From Marinobacter salinus (GTDB taxonomy: Bacteria > Pseudomonadota > Gammaproteobacteria > Pseudomonadales > Oleiphilaceae): a stretch of 64,000 bases of DNA. Position numbers and translations under genes: made by a program. Shown here one piece after another: positions 1 to 8,554 of this stretch (positions within the stretch are counted from its first letter, which is position 1; the number at the start of each line of letters is the position of its first letter). The stretch covers positions 3,162,001-3,226,000 of the forward strand of contig NZ_CP017715.1 of NCBI RefSeq assembly GCF_001854125.1, in the 5' to 3' direction. A model generated the notes under the pieces. That model saw only the letters and a program-made list of their open reading frames with translations. It had not been told where the DNA came from and searched no databases.

Positions 1-719
1 ATCGGCAACGGGAAAACGATGGTGGCACTGTTGGTATTGCTCATGTCCGCCAACGTCTGCAAATACCGAAGCTGCATCGACCCCGAATTCCCGGACATCA
101 CGTCCGCCGCCTCGACCAGTTTCTTCGACGCCTGCAATTCGCCTTCGGCGTGAATCACCTTGGCCCGCCGCTCACGCTCGGCCTCTGCCTGACGGGCAAT
201 GGCACGAATCATGGATTCGTTCAGGTCCACATGTTTGATTTCCACGTTGGCGACCTTGATGCCCCACTCCTCGGTCTGGGCATCAATGATTTCCTGAATG
301 TCAGAATTCAGCTTGTCCCGCTCCGAAAGCATTTCATCCAGATCATGCTTGCCCAGCACCGAACGCAGTGTCGTCTGTGCCAGCTGGCTGGTGGCCGAGT
401 TGAAATCCTCGACCCGGATAATCGCCCGCTCCGGATCCACCACCCGGAAGTACAGCACAGCATTCACCCGCACCGTGACGTTGTCCTTGGAAATCACATC
501 CTGGCTGGGGACATCCAGGACAATGACCCGCAGGTCGACCCGAACAATCTGTTGGATACCGGGGATCACAATGATCAGGCCCGGACCTTTCACTCCCTGG
601 AATCTGCCCAGGAAAAACACCACACCGCGCTGGTATTCCGGCAGTATCTTGATCGCCGAGCCAAGAATCAGTAATAACACTACGGTAGGTGCAAGATAGG
701 GAATCAGTTCGCCAATCAT
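1..719 (-). CDS. slipin / SPFH (band 7) membrane protein, 3' end missing
   Basis: Stomatin-like scaffold protein of the inner membrane. Translated from the ATG at 719, which follows a strong AAGGAGG ribosome site. One hydrophobic segment (about residues 3-24) is followed by an SPFH domain, with typical stretches such as [25 protein letters not shown] strand text and [13 protein letters not shown] near the C-terminus. 239 codons are visible and the family is usually about 250-260 aa, so only the tail lies outside the window. It sits 40 bp downstream of nfeD in the same direction. Slipin-NfeD pairs are conserved in bacteria and archaea; NfeD is known in archaea to cleave the hydrophobic C-terminus of its slipin partner. 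Family assignment is firm; the cellular role is inferred. Confidence 0.93.
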   Translation of the reverse strand, partial: MIGELIPYLAPTVVLLLILGSAIKILPEYQRGVVFFLGRFQGVKGPGLIIVIPGIQQIVRVDLRVIVLDVPSQDVISKDNVTVRVNAVLYFRVVDPERAIIRVEDFNSATSQLAQTTLRSVLGKHDLDEMLSERDKLNSDIQEIIDAQTEEWGIKVANVEIKHVDLNESMIRAIARQAEAERERRAKVIHAEGELQASKKLVEAADVMSGNSGSMQLRYLQTLADMSNTNSATIVFPLP

Positions 720-758
720 ACGGCCTCCTTGTTTGCCGTTGCCTTCATCCGCGCCAGG

Positions 759-2243
759 TCAGTCGATTTCGTTAATGACCTCGACGGTTACTGTTAAACC
801 ATCCATATTCGTTACTTTTACCCGGTCACCATTACTGACCGGTTGGGCGCTGACTGCATTCCAGCGTTCCCCACTGATCCGAACGTGGCCTCTGAAATGC
901 TCCCGCTCACGGGTGAAATCATCCAGAGCCCGGCCTTCCTCATGGGTAATCTGCTCACTGCCGCTAACCGGATGCTTGCGTCGCAGACCGATAAATTTGG
1001 TGACCGTCCACAAGATAAATCCGCCAGCCACCAGGGCGGTTCCGCCGATCGTCGGCAGCGAAATCTCCCGATGGCTGCCATCCATGAGGATCACGGAACC
1101 GGACACGAAGGCAACAATTCCGCCCACTCCAAGCATGCCGAAGCTGGGCACAAACGCCTCTCCGACAATAAACGCCAAACCAAGCATGATCAGTGCAAGC
1201 CCAGCGTAATTTACCGACAGGACCTGAAACGCAAAGAGGGCAAGGATGAGACTGATGGCACCGATCACGCCCGGCACGATAGCGCCCGGGTTAGCGAGCT
1301 CAAAGATAATGCCGTAAAACCCGATGATCATCAGGAAATAAGCGACGTTGGGATCCGTAATTACGGAAAGCAGACTGGTACGCCAGTCCGGTTGCGACCG
1401 GACAATCTCAAGGTCGGCGGTTTTCAGGGTTATCTCACCGGAGACCAGCGGCACGGTACGGCCGTCGATCTGACGAAGCAGGTCTTGCAGATTCGGGGCA
1501 ACCACATCAATGACATTTTTTTCCAGGGCCTCGCTGGCCCCCAGATTTACCGCTTCGCGCACAGCCTCTTCTGCCCAGTCGGCATTCCGTCCATGGCGAT
1601 CGGCCAGACCCCGAATATAACTGACCGCGTCTTCAAGGACCTTGCGTTCCATGGCGGTTTTACCGCGACGCTTGCTGTCGTCACTGGTCTTGTCACTACC
1701 GCTGGCTGCCTTGTCTGTCGCATCACCGGGACTGTCGGTGTTCTCTGGTTGCTTCTGTTCAGGTTCTGACGCCGGCTCAGGAACACCAGGCAGGCCGCCC
1801 ATCTGAACAGGCGTGGCGGAGCCCAAATTGGTTGCCGGCGCCATGGCGGCAATATGACTGCCATAGAGGATGTAAGTGCCTGCACTTGCGGCTCGGGCCC
1901 CTTGCGGGGAAACGTAGGTTGCCACCGGCACCTCGGAGGCGAGGATTGTCTTGATGATTTCCCGCATCGAATCCATCAGGCCACCGGGCGTATCCATTTC
2001 CAGTACTACCAGCCCGGCGCCCTCGGATTCCGCCCGACGAATGCCCCGGGTGACATAATCCATAGTCGCAGGACCAATGGCACCCTGAATAGTAAGCACC
2101 AACGCCTGACCAGAAGATTTTTGCTGAGCAGAAACCTGATGCGCAAGGGAGCCAAGTGCCAGCAGGGCTCCGGCCAGAAAAACAGCCCCCCAGACCTTGA
2201 GCCGTGCGACCCGGGTTGAAACCATCGATTGCCCTGTCAGCAT
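759..2243 (-). CDS. NfeD-like membrane serine protease (ClpP class)
   Basis: Membrane-anchored serine protease of the NfeD/1510-N family, 494 aa. An N-terminal signal (to about residue 40) leads into a ClpP-fold domain with MDTPGG (83-88) and ASAGT; Ser120 and Lys201 are in the positions of the known Ser-Lys dyad. A Pro/Glu/Ser/Lys-rich insert lies at about 148-198, between the two catalytic residues. Four or so membrane helices follow (about 310-420), then a soluble OB-fold NfeD tail. The start at 2243 is supported by GGGAG seven bases upstream. Transcribed ahead of the slipin gene, its probable substrate or partner. The long low-complexity insert is the only unusual feature. Confidence 0.93.
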   Translation of the reverse strand: MLTGQSMVSTRVARLKVWGAVFLAGALLALGSLAHQVSAQQKSSGQALVLTIQGAIGPATMDYVTRGIRRAESEGAGLVVLEMDTPGGLMDSMREIIKTILASEVPVATYVSPQGARAASAGTYILYGSHIAAMAPATNLGSATPVQMGGLPGVPEPASEPEQKQPENTDSPGDATDKAASGSDKTSDDSKRRGKTAMERKVLEDAVSYIRGLADRHGRNADWAEEAVREAVNLGASEALEKNVIDVVAPNLQDLLRQIDGRTVPLVSGEITLKTADLEIVRSQPDWRTSLLSVITDPNVAYFLMIIGFYGIIFELANPGAIVPGVIGAISLILALFAFQVLSVNYAGLALIMLGLAFIVGEAFVPSFGMLGVGGIVAFVSGSVILMDGSHREISLPTIGGTALVAGGFILWTVTKFIGLRRKHPVSGSEQITHEEGRALDDFTREREHFRGHVRISGERWNAVSAQPVSNGDRVKVTNMDGLTVTVEVINEID

Positions 2244-2279
2244 AATGTCTCCCTGACCCCCGATACGGGTTTAAAACAC

Positions 2280-3338
2280 TCAGAAATACAGTGTCTGCTC
2301 CGGCTCTCCCGCCGCTTCTGGCGTCTTATCTTCCGCAGTTTCGTCGGCGGCCATTTGGGTAACCTGCTCGCCGATCATGGTCGGAATACCATCCGCCTGG
2401 TCCACCGCAATTTCAATAGCTCGGCGTTGCACCTCCACCCCCGGATGCTTCAAGCGGAACGCTTCAACTTCTTCGAAAACCTGGCGCCAGAGATGCTCCC
2501 GGTCCTCCCGGGGATAATCCTCATCGGGACGATGCACCTCCAGCCAGACCTCGCCACCCGACAAGCCAATTTTCACCGCATCCCGCACGACCTGCACCGG
2601 AGTACCCTTCTCGACCTGGTACACAAACCGGGAAATGTCCTCGTTGTACATACGGAAACAACCGTGGCTGACGGCCATACCGACACCAAATTTCTTGTTG
2701 GTACCGTGAATCAGATAGCCTTTCTCGCTCAACAGAAGCGCATGGGTGCCCAGTGGATTGCCAGGGCCCGGCGGAATCATCCTGGGCAAAAAATCACCAG
2801 ATCTTTCGTACTCGGCACGAATGCTGGCCGGCGGATACCACGCGGGGGATTCCAGCGGCATGGTGACCTTCGCGCTGGTCAGGGGTGACGGATTTTCCTC
2901 AGTGCCCACACCGACCGGGTACACCTGCACGCCTTCGTCGGTGAAGTAGTACAGCCGGTATTCCGCAAGGTTGATAACAATACCCTCGCGACGTGCCTCA
3001 GGCATGACGTAGTGGCGTGGCAGAGTAATAGTTGTGCCCTCTCCGGGCAGCCATGGGTCAACACCGGGATTGGCTTTAACCAGTTCCAGATACCCAACGG
3101 CAATGCGGTTGCCGATACCGGCAAAGGTATCTTCGTAGCGCGTGGTAAATGTACCCAGCTCGCCGGCAACATCCCCTTTCAGTTTGAAGGTAGGCACACG
3201 AGGTGAGCGGTCCGGTGCATCACCGGATGCCAGATCATCGGGCTTTGCCTTCGTTTCCTGACCACCCGGGGCCGCCTGCAGGGGCGAAATGGGCATACTG
3301 AAGGCCACCAGGAATACCGTTATAAGTCTGAGCCACAT
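2280..3338 (-). CDS. L,D-transpeptidase (YkuD family) with LysM-like domain
   Basis: Periplasmic peptidoglycan-modifying enzyme, 352 aa. A signal peptide covers about residues 1-22. A LysM-like segment (about 65-108, containing ELVKANPGVDPWLPGEG) precedes the YkuD domain, whose signature is seen as HGTN (211-214) and SHGCFRMYN with catalytic Cys227. Enzymes of this family make 3-3 cross-links or attach lipoproteins to peptidoglycan. The C-terminal extension after about residue 290 is Glu-rich and ends in a short Pro/Glu tail. It is 37 bp upstream of nfeD and may be cotranscribed with it. Which L,D-transpeptidase reaction it performs cannot be told from sequence alone. Confidence 0.93.
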   Translation of the reverse strand: MWLRLITVFLVAFSMPISPLQAAPGGQETKAKPDDLASGDAPDRSPRVPTFKLKGDVAGELGTFTTRYEDTFAGIGNRIAVGYLELVKANPGVDPWLPGEGTTITLPRHYVMPEARREGIVINLAEYRLYYFTDEGVQVYPVGVGTEENPSPLTSAKVTMPLESPAWYPPASIRAEYERSGDFLPRMIPPGPGNPLGTHALLLSEKGYLIHGTNKKFGVGMAVSHGCFRMYNEDISRFVYQVEKGTPVQVVRDAVKIGLSGGEVWLEVHRPDEDYPREDREHLWRQVFEEVEAFRLKHPGVEVQRRAIEIAVDQADGIPTMIGEQVTQMAADETAEDKTPEAAGEPEQTLYF

Positions 3339-3391
3339 AGAAACCGTTCCAAAAAGTCTTAACTTCCCGCGTACAGTGACAGCGACCAGCG

Positions 3392-3961
3392 TCAGGAGTT
3401 CATGAAGGTGGCCCCAAGCGTCACAACTGCGAGCACTACAAACAGAATACTCGCGCTGATTCTCGCTGTGGCCAGGGGAAGTCTTTCCATCAGCCAGCGT
3501 CCTGCCATGATAACCGGTATATTGGCAATCAACATCCCCACGGTTGTACCCATTATCACCCAGAAGGTCTCCGGGAAACGTGCGGCGAGCACAACCGTGG
3601 CAATCTGGGTCTTGTCGCCTATCTCCGCAAGGAAAAACATGATGGTAGTGGCCATAAAGGCCCCCATACCGAGGAATTTCGAATCTTCGCTATCATCTTT
3701 GTCCGGGATCAGCAGCCACGCCGCAATGGCAATGAAGCTGCCAGCCAGTATCCACGGCAGCCAGGCTTCCGGAATCAATCCGGCTATCCAGGCGCCAAGC
3801 CATGCAGACAGTGCGTGATTGAGGACTGTCGCAACAAAAATCCCGAGGATGATGGGCAGATGCTTCGCATAGCGGGCAACAAGGAATAGCGATAGCAGTT
3901 GGGTCTTGTCACCGATTTCAGCAATGGCGACAGCAACGGTTGAGGCAAGAAAAGCGTCCAT
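3392..3961 (-). CDS. TMEM165/GDT1 family cation exporter
   Basis: Small inner-membrane protein, 189 aa, with about six membrane helices arranged as two inverted halves. Each half carries the family signature EIGDKTQ (residues 15-21 and 113-119). Members of UPF0016/GDT1 transport Mn2+ and/or Ca2+ in exchange for protons; the bacterial MneA proteins export Mn2+. Start at 3961 has a GGAG site seven bases upstream. The gene stands 74 bp downstream of an MFS gene in the same direction. I looked for a yybP-ykoY Mn riboswitch in that gap and saw none. Confidence 0.93.
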   Translation of the reverse strand: MDAFLASTVAVAIAEIGDKTQLLSLFLVARYAKHLPIILGIFVATVLNHALSAWLGAWIAGLIPEAWLPWILAGSFIAIAAWLLIPDKDDSEDSKFLGMGAFMATTIMFFLAEIGDKTQIATVVLAARFPETFWVIMGTTVGMLIANIPVIMAGRWLMERLPLATARISASILFVVLAVVTLGATFMNS

Positions 3962-4034
3962 GAAAAACTCCAGGGCGGATAGTCAGACTTGAGGAAGCCC
4001 ACCTTCCGCCCAATGGAGGTGAACCTGTCTCGGA

Positions 4035-5435
4035 TTACGCCCGCATCTTCCAAACCGGAATCGCAGCCACCGCCACAAAGGCCGCCACCAGCCACCACGC
4101 CGAATGAAATGCATTGATGGTGGGCATGCCGCCACTGTGCTCCCCGAACTCAATAGTCAGCGCGACCATGTTCACACCAAAGGCGCCTCCCAGCTGACGC
4201 GTGAAGTTAATGGTGCTGGAGCCAGCCCCCAACTCTTCCTGCGCCAAAGGATTCAGTGCCCCGGTGGATAGAGCAGGCAGCATGAATCCGATGCCGATGC
4301 GCCCGAGAATGGTCCAGAGCGCAAGCCACCCGAATGCAAGAGACAGATCGGACAGGGCAAACAGAACCGCCGAACAGGCAAACAGGGCAATGCCAAAAAT
4401 CACCAGTTTCCGGGCACTCTGCTTGTCCGCCAATCGTCCCGCAAGGGGAAAGGTCATCCCCAGCACAATCCCGGCGGGCAACATCAGCAAACCGGCTTCG
4501 GTGGCACTAAAATCCAGGGCAGTCTGGACAAACAGGGGCACCAGATAGGTTGAACCAAACAGCGCCAGCCCGAGCGCCATGGCACCGATGTTGGCAAACA
4601 AAAAGGTCGGCTTGCGAAGCAGGGTGATATTAATCAGCGGGTGGCGGGTACGCCGCTCGCGCATAACAAACAGCAACAGGAACAGAGCAGCGAGACCGCC
4701 CCCGATGGCCACACGAAGCTGTTGGCCGGACAGATCCTGCAAACGGTTTAAGGTATCAAGCGAGAGACCAATCGTGGCGCCGAGCAAAAGCAGGCCGGCC
4801 AGGTCAAATCGATAGGGTTTGGGGCGGGAGGGCGGCAGCGGCAGAAAACGCCAGGCCATGAAAACACCGATTATGGTCACCGGTGCCGGCGCAAACATGA
4901 CGTAGCGCCAGTTTAACTGGTCAACCAGAAAGCCTCCAAGTACCGGCCCCAGCGCGGGAGCCAGGATCACTCCCATGCCATAAATGCCCATGGCCTGACC
5001 ACGCTTGTCACGGGGAAAGATCCTGAACACCAGGTACATGCCCATCGGCTGCATCAAACCCGCCATGGCGCCCTGGCCGACGCGGGCCGCAATCAGCTGT
5101 TCAGGAGAAACGGCGAAACCACCCGCGATGGAGATAACAGTAAACATGAACATCGCACCGGCGAGGGTCTTGCGAACACCGAAATGGTCAAGCAGCCAGG
5201 TCGACGCCAGCATGGTGGTGGTCATGGCCGCTATAAAACCGGTTGCAAGCCAGTGAACCTGCCCCTGACGAATGCCAAATTCCAGCATGATGTCGTGGAG
5301 CGCGACATTCACGACAGTGGCGCTCAGCACCGTGGCCATGGTACCAAGCATCACTGTAGTCACAGCCAGCCAACGCCAGCGATCACCATAGCGGGCCTTA
5401 AGCCCCTCAACAGTATTGTCAGTCAGAGTGACCAC
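4035..5435 (-). CDS. DHA2-type MFS multidrug transporter (EmrB/QacA-like)
   Basis: Proton-driven efflux pump, 466 aa, hydrophobic throughout. Motif C-like text of drug exporters is present in the fifth helix (ALGPVLGGFLVDQ) and a motif-A-like loop after helix 2 (DHFGVRK). It lies 61 bp downstream of a marR gene in the same direction, which points to a MarR-controlled drug or organic-acid efflux operon. The GTG at 5435 is the longest start but its Shine-Dalgarno (GGGAG) abuts it, so the true start could be slightly downstream. Substrate unknown. Confidence 0.85.
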   Translation of the reverse strand: MVTLTDNTVEGLKARYGDRWRWLAVTTVMLGTMATVLSATVVNVALHDIMLEFGIRQGQVHWLATGFIAAMTTTMLASTWLLDHFGVRKTLAGAMFMFTVISIAGGFAVSPEQLIAARVGQGAMAGLMQPMGMYLVFRIFPRDKRGQAMGIYGMGVILAPALGPVLGGFLVDQLNWRYVMFAPAPVTIIGVFMAWRFLPLPPSRPKPYRFDLAGLLLLGATIGLSLDTLNRLQDLSGQQLRVAIGGGLAALFLLLFVMRERRTRHPLINITLLRKPTFLFANIGAMALGLALFGSTYLVPLFVQTALDFSATEAGLLMLPAGIVLGMTFPLAGRLADKQSARKLVIFGIALFACSAVLFALSDLSLAFGWLALWTILGRIGIGFMLPALSTGALNPLAQEELGAGSSTINFTRQLGGAFGVNMVALTIEFGEHSGGMPTINAFHSAWWLVAAFVAVAAIPVWKMRA

Positions 5436-5496
5436 TCCCGTGCTCGCTTACGTGCCACCAGTTATTGCTCAGGCAGGACAAACCAGCTGACTCCCT

Positions 5497-5922
5497 TTAC
5501 CGCTGTTTTTCAGCGTTTTCCATGATGCGCTGGAACACCTTCACGGTGCATTCGATTTCCTCGTCGCTGATGCCTTCCAGCATTTCTTCCCGCAACTTCT
5601 CAGCCCGGTCGGAAAGAACATCCATGAACTTGCGGCCCGCATCCGTCAGGTGCAGTCGGCGGGCACGACGGTCATTGGGGCAGGGTCGGCGCTCGATTAG
5701 CCCCTGCTGCTCCAGGCTGTCCAGCAAACGAACCAGTGTCGGGTTCTCGATCGCCATCAGGCTGGCCAGCTCTCTCTGTGTGAGGCCTTCACCGCCCTTT
5801 TCCAGATAAACCATAGTGCTCCATCTGGCCTGTGTTACGCCCAGATCCTTCAGGCGCTCATCCAGCATTTTCCTCCAGCGGCGGGTAACCCGGGCTACAG
5901 CAAAGGGAAACTGATCTCTCAT
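5497..5922 (-). CDS. MarR family transcriptional regulator
   Basis: Winged-helix regulator of 141 aa. The core (about residues 30-105) contains the recognition-helix and wing signature typical of MarR (LTQRELASLMAIENPTLVR, then DRRARRLHLTDAG). Such proteins usually repress an adjacent efflux gene and release DNA on binding phenolic ligands. It is the first gene of a probable two-gene unit with the DHA2 pump downstream. A possible operator lies in its upstream region (separate entry). Confidence 0.92.
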   Translation of the reverse strand: MRDQFPFAVARVTRRWRKMLDERLKDLGVTQARWSTMVYLEKGGEGLTQRELASLMAIENPTLVRLLDSLEQQGLIERRPCPNDRRARRLHLTDAGRKFMDVLSDRAEKLREEMLEGISDEEIECTVKVFQRIMENAEKQR

Positions 5923-5975
5923 GTACCAACACTCCGTTTTAAAGGGGCCAGGGTGACGCCGACTCTCAGTTCCGG

Positions 5976-6051
5976 CGATCGGCCAATGCTTACATTATCG
6001 GAAAGTCACCAATAGTATGCTAACCATTTAAATAAATACAGATATGCATAC
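5976..6051 (-). promoter_or_regulatory. candidate marR promoter and operator
   Basis: Upstream of marR on the minus strand a -10-like GATAAT with TTAGCA 18 bases before it is visible. Just upstream, GTATGC (6015-6020) and GCATAC (6046-6051) form an inverted pair flanking the AT-rich palindrome ATTTAAAT (6026-6033). MarR proteins bind such palindromes over their own promoters. This is pattern reading only. Confidence 0.3.
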
Positions 6052-6083
6052 AAAATCAAAATCCGGGAAAACCGAGAGTGCCC

Positions 6084-7370
6084 TCAGCTGTGCTGGCGCA
6101 GCTCCTCGGTCTCAATTCCGCCATCGTCCGGCGCAGCGTGGAAATCCTCATTACGCGGATCCATCTCTGTCAGGACAACAGACGTCTCTGGCATGGCGGC
6201 AACAAAGTGCTCCTGGTCGGCTACCGCAATATCTTCGGTATGGCTGATGCGATAACTGGTGATAACGGCAAGAACCAGCAGGAATCCGGCATTACCGAAG
6301 AACAGTCCCGAAGGACCCAGAAGATTGATCAGCTCCGCCATCGCGACCGGGCCGATGACACTACCCACGCCGTAACTGAGCAGCAGGGTGGCGCTGGCCG
6401 CTACAATCCGGTTGCTTTCCATACGGTCATTAGTGATGGCAACTGCAACGGGGTACAGGGTCGCGGACAAACCGGTGAAAAGCCCGACAAACAGAGTCAG
6501 CAACCAGATATTGCCAGCACCCAGAACGGCCACGGCGGTCGCCGAAGCCGCGGCCAGCACAGCCACCCAGAACATAACCCGCCGGCGGTCAAAATGGTCA
6601 CACAACCGGCCCAGCGGCCATGCCAGCAGCATCGCAGCCACGATCGCGCTGGCCATAAATGTGGAAATCTTGGCCACTTCCAAGCCGACCAGCGTGGCAT
6701 ATACCGGGCCCAGCGCATAAAACCCACCAATCATGACACCGCAGGTCAGAGCACCAGCAATACCGGAAAAAGACTCTCGGGCAAGAGTGAAAAAGGAAAT
6801 CCGCTGAACCTGTTCAATGGCCGGGGCCTCCATCCTGGTCATCGACAGCGGTACCAGCGCCAGAGTCAGAAGGATTGCGGCAATGGAAAAGGGCATGAAA
6901 CTGGACGGATCGCCAATATTTATAATGAGCTGACCGCCCGCAGCCGAGAGATAGAAGACAATTTGATAGACAGCAAAAAGTGCGCCTCGGTTGGCGTTGG
7001 TGGCCCGACTGGAAAACCAGCTCTCAATGACCACAAGAACTCCAGCGATGCTAAAGCCCGAAATCACCCTCAGAATTGCCCAGAAAATTTCGGAAACAGC
7101 CATCGGATACAGTAGCGAAGCAACCGCCGAGATGGCCGCAAACACCGCAAATGCGCGAATATGGCCTACCCGGCCAATAATCCTGTGAACGTAAAGAGTG
7201 CCGAGAACAAAACCGATGGAATAGCACACCAGAATCCAGCCAATGATATCGGGCGAGACAGACTCAATACTCAGCCGAATACCCAGCAACGTCATCAGGA
7301 AGGCATTGCCACTGACGAGCAAAACGATGCTCAGGATAAGGGCAGACAGGGAGGTGACCATTCGGGTCAT
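6084..7370 (-). CDS. MFS transporter, YcaD-like
   Basis: Twelve-helix major facilitator of 428 aa from the ATG at 7370, which has GGAG nine to ten bases upstream; a longer reading to 7475 lacks this support. Features resembling E. coli YcaD include a short N-terminal tail going straight into helix 1, the loop VHRIIGRVGHIR after helix 2 and IESWFSSRATNANRG after helix 4. The last 45 residues are hydrophilic and acidic, a cytoplasmic tail longer than usual. Substrate is not known for this family. The gene ends 161 bp upstream of marR; a separate transcription unit is likely. Confidence 0.85.
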   Translation of the reverse strand: MTRMVTSLSALILSIVLLVSGNAFLMTLLGIRLSIESVSPDIIGWILVCYSIGFVLGTLYVHRIIGRVGHIRAFAVFAAISAVASLLYPMAVSEIFWAILRVISGFSIAGVLVVIESWFSSRATNANRGALFAVYQIVFYLSAAGGQLIINIGDPSSFMPFSIAAILLTLALVPLSMTRMEAPAIEQVQRISFFTLARESFSGIAGALTCGVMIGGFYALGPVYATLVGLEVAKISTFMASAIVAAMLLAWPLGRLCDHFDRRRVMFWVAVLAAASATAVAVLGAGNIWLLTLFVGLFTGLSATLYPVAVAITNDRMESNRIVAASATLLLSYGVGSVIGPVAMAELINLLGPSGLFFGNAGFLLVLAVITSYRISHTEDIAVADQEHFVAAMPETSVVLTEMDPRNEDFHAAPDDGGIETEELRQHS

Positions 7371-7642
7371 TGCAGATGCTCCGGGTGGTTCGGGAGAAAC
7401 TATGATTGAAGGAAATAGGTTAGCATTGAGACCCGAATTCTGCCGGGCACGTATTAGACCAGCAGGAACTGACAAGGACCACTAGGCACTTCCCGAAATC
7501 TGTGGACGGTGTCTCAAAACGGCTACAAGGCTTTCGCGGCGCGGTTTAACAGGGTTTTACATTAATGTGCCGTAACAGACCGTCGTTGCCAGAGCAGGTA
7601 ACATTGACGCGAGCTATTCATTGGACTCATGAGCGCCTGGTT

Positions 7643-8545
7643 ATGAAAAAAACGGACTGGCCCATCCGCTGGGATTTGCTACTTCGCTATCGACTGATTG
7701 AAACCATTGCCTTGTGGGAGGGTCGACTGACCACCAACCACATCTGTCATAGCTTTGGCATCGGTCGTCAGCAAGCGTCCAAGGACATCAACACCTACCT
7801 GCGCGAACTGGCTCCAGGTAACCTCGTCTACGATCGTCACCTTAAAGGTTATGTTCCTGCAGAGCTATTCCGACCGGTGGTCACCCACGGTCAGGTTGGC
7901 GAATACCTGGATCTGCTGGCACGACAGCAGAACCTGAGCAGCACCTTTGAATCTCTCAATATCGGCTTACCTGACAGTGCCGTCGTCCAGGGACCAAACC
8001 GGGTAATTTCCCCGTGGACAATGCGGGCGGTTGTCTCCGCCACACGCTACGGTCGCCAGATGAAGGCAAGCTATGTATCACTGAGCCGGCCGGAAGCGGT
8101 GGAAAGCATTCTGGAACCACACACTCTGGTATGTACTGGAAACAGCTGGCACCTGCGTGCCTGGTGCGACTCCAACCGGGAATTCCGGGACTTTGCCCTG
8201 AGCCGCTTCCACAGACCGCCAGAAGCATTGCGCCAGCGTGCCAAGCATACCCGCCAGCACGACGACGACTGGAACCGGGAAGTGACCATGGTAGTCACGC
8301 CCGACCCACGCCTGACCGAAGCACAGCAGGAAATCATTGCCCGGGACTACGGCATGAAACAGGGCTGCCTTGAGGTCAGCTCACGCGCAGCACTGGCACC
8401 GTATGTTCTGTCCCGCCTCGGGATCACCCTGGACAACCAGCATCCCGACCCTCTTGTCCAACAGCTTGAACTGGCCAACCCTGACCAGTTGGGCTTTGGC
8501 AGCAAACGGGAGCGGGCCCTGAAAGCGGTCGCGGGCGTCTGCTAG
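7643..8545 (+). CDS. WYL-domain transcriptional regulator
   Basis: About 300 aa from ATG 7643; an in-frame ATG at 7565 would add 26 residues and cannot be excluded, since neither has a strong ribosome site. An N-terminal winged-helix region (TTNHICHSFGIGRQQASKDIN, split here as two motifs: TTNHICHSFGIG and RQQASKDINTYL) is followed by a WYL-type ligand-sensing domain (about 120-205) with LEPHTLVCTGNSWHLRAWC. WYL proteins bind nucleic acid or nucleotide ligands and often regulate DNA-damage or defence genes. The next gene, nine bases away, is a secreted nuclease; coupling between the two is possible but not shown. Confidence 0.82.
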   Translation: MKKTDWPIRWDLLLRYRLIETIALWEGRLTTNHICHSFGIGRQQASKDINTYLRELAPGNLVYDRHLKGYVPAELFRPVVTHGQVGEYLDLLARQQNLSSTFESLNIGLPDSAVVQGPNRVISPWTMRAVVSATRYGRQMKASYVSLSRPEAVESILEPHTLVCTGNSWHLRAWCDSNREFRDFALSRFHRPPEALRQRAKHTRQHDDDWNREVTMVVTPDPRLTEAQQEIIARDYGMKQGCLEVSSRAALAPYVLSRLGITLDNQHPDPLVQQLELANPDQLGFGSKRERALKAVAGVC

Positions 8546-8554
8546 TATGCAGGT

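Noticed and set aside
3962..4034. yybP-ykoY Mn riboswitch upstream of the GDT1-like gene
   Set aside because: The gap is too short and lacks the conserved riboswitch bases.
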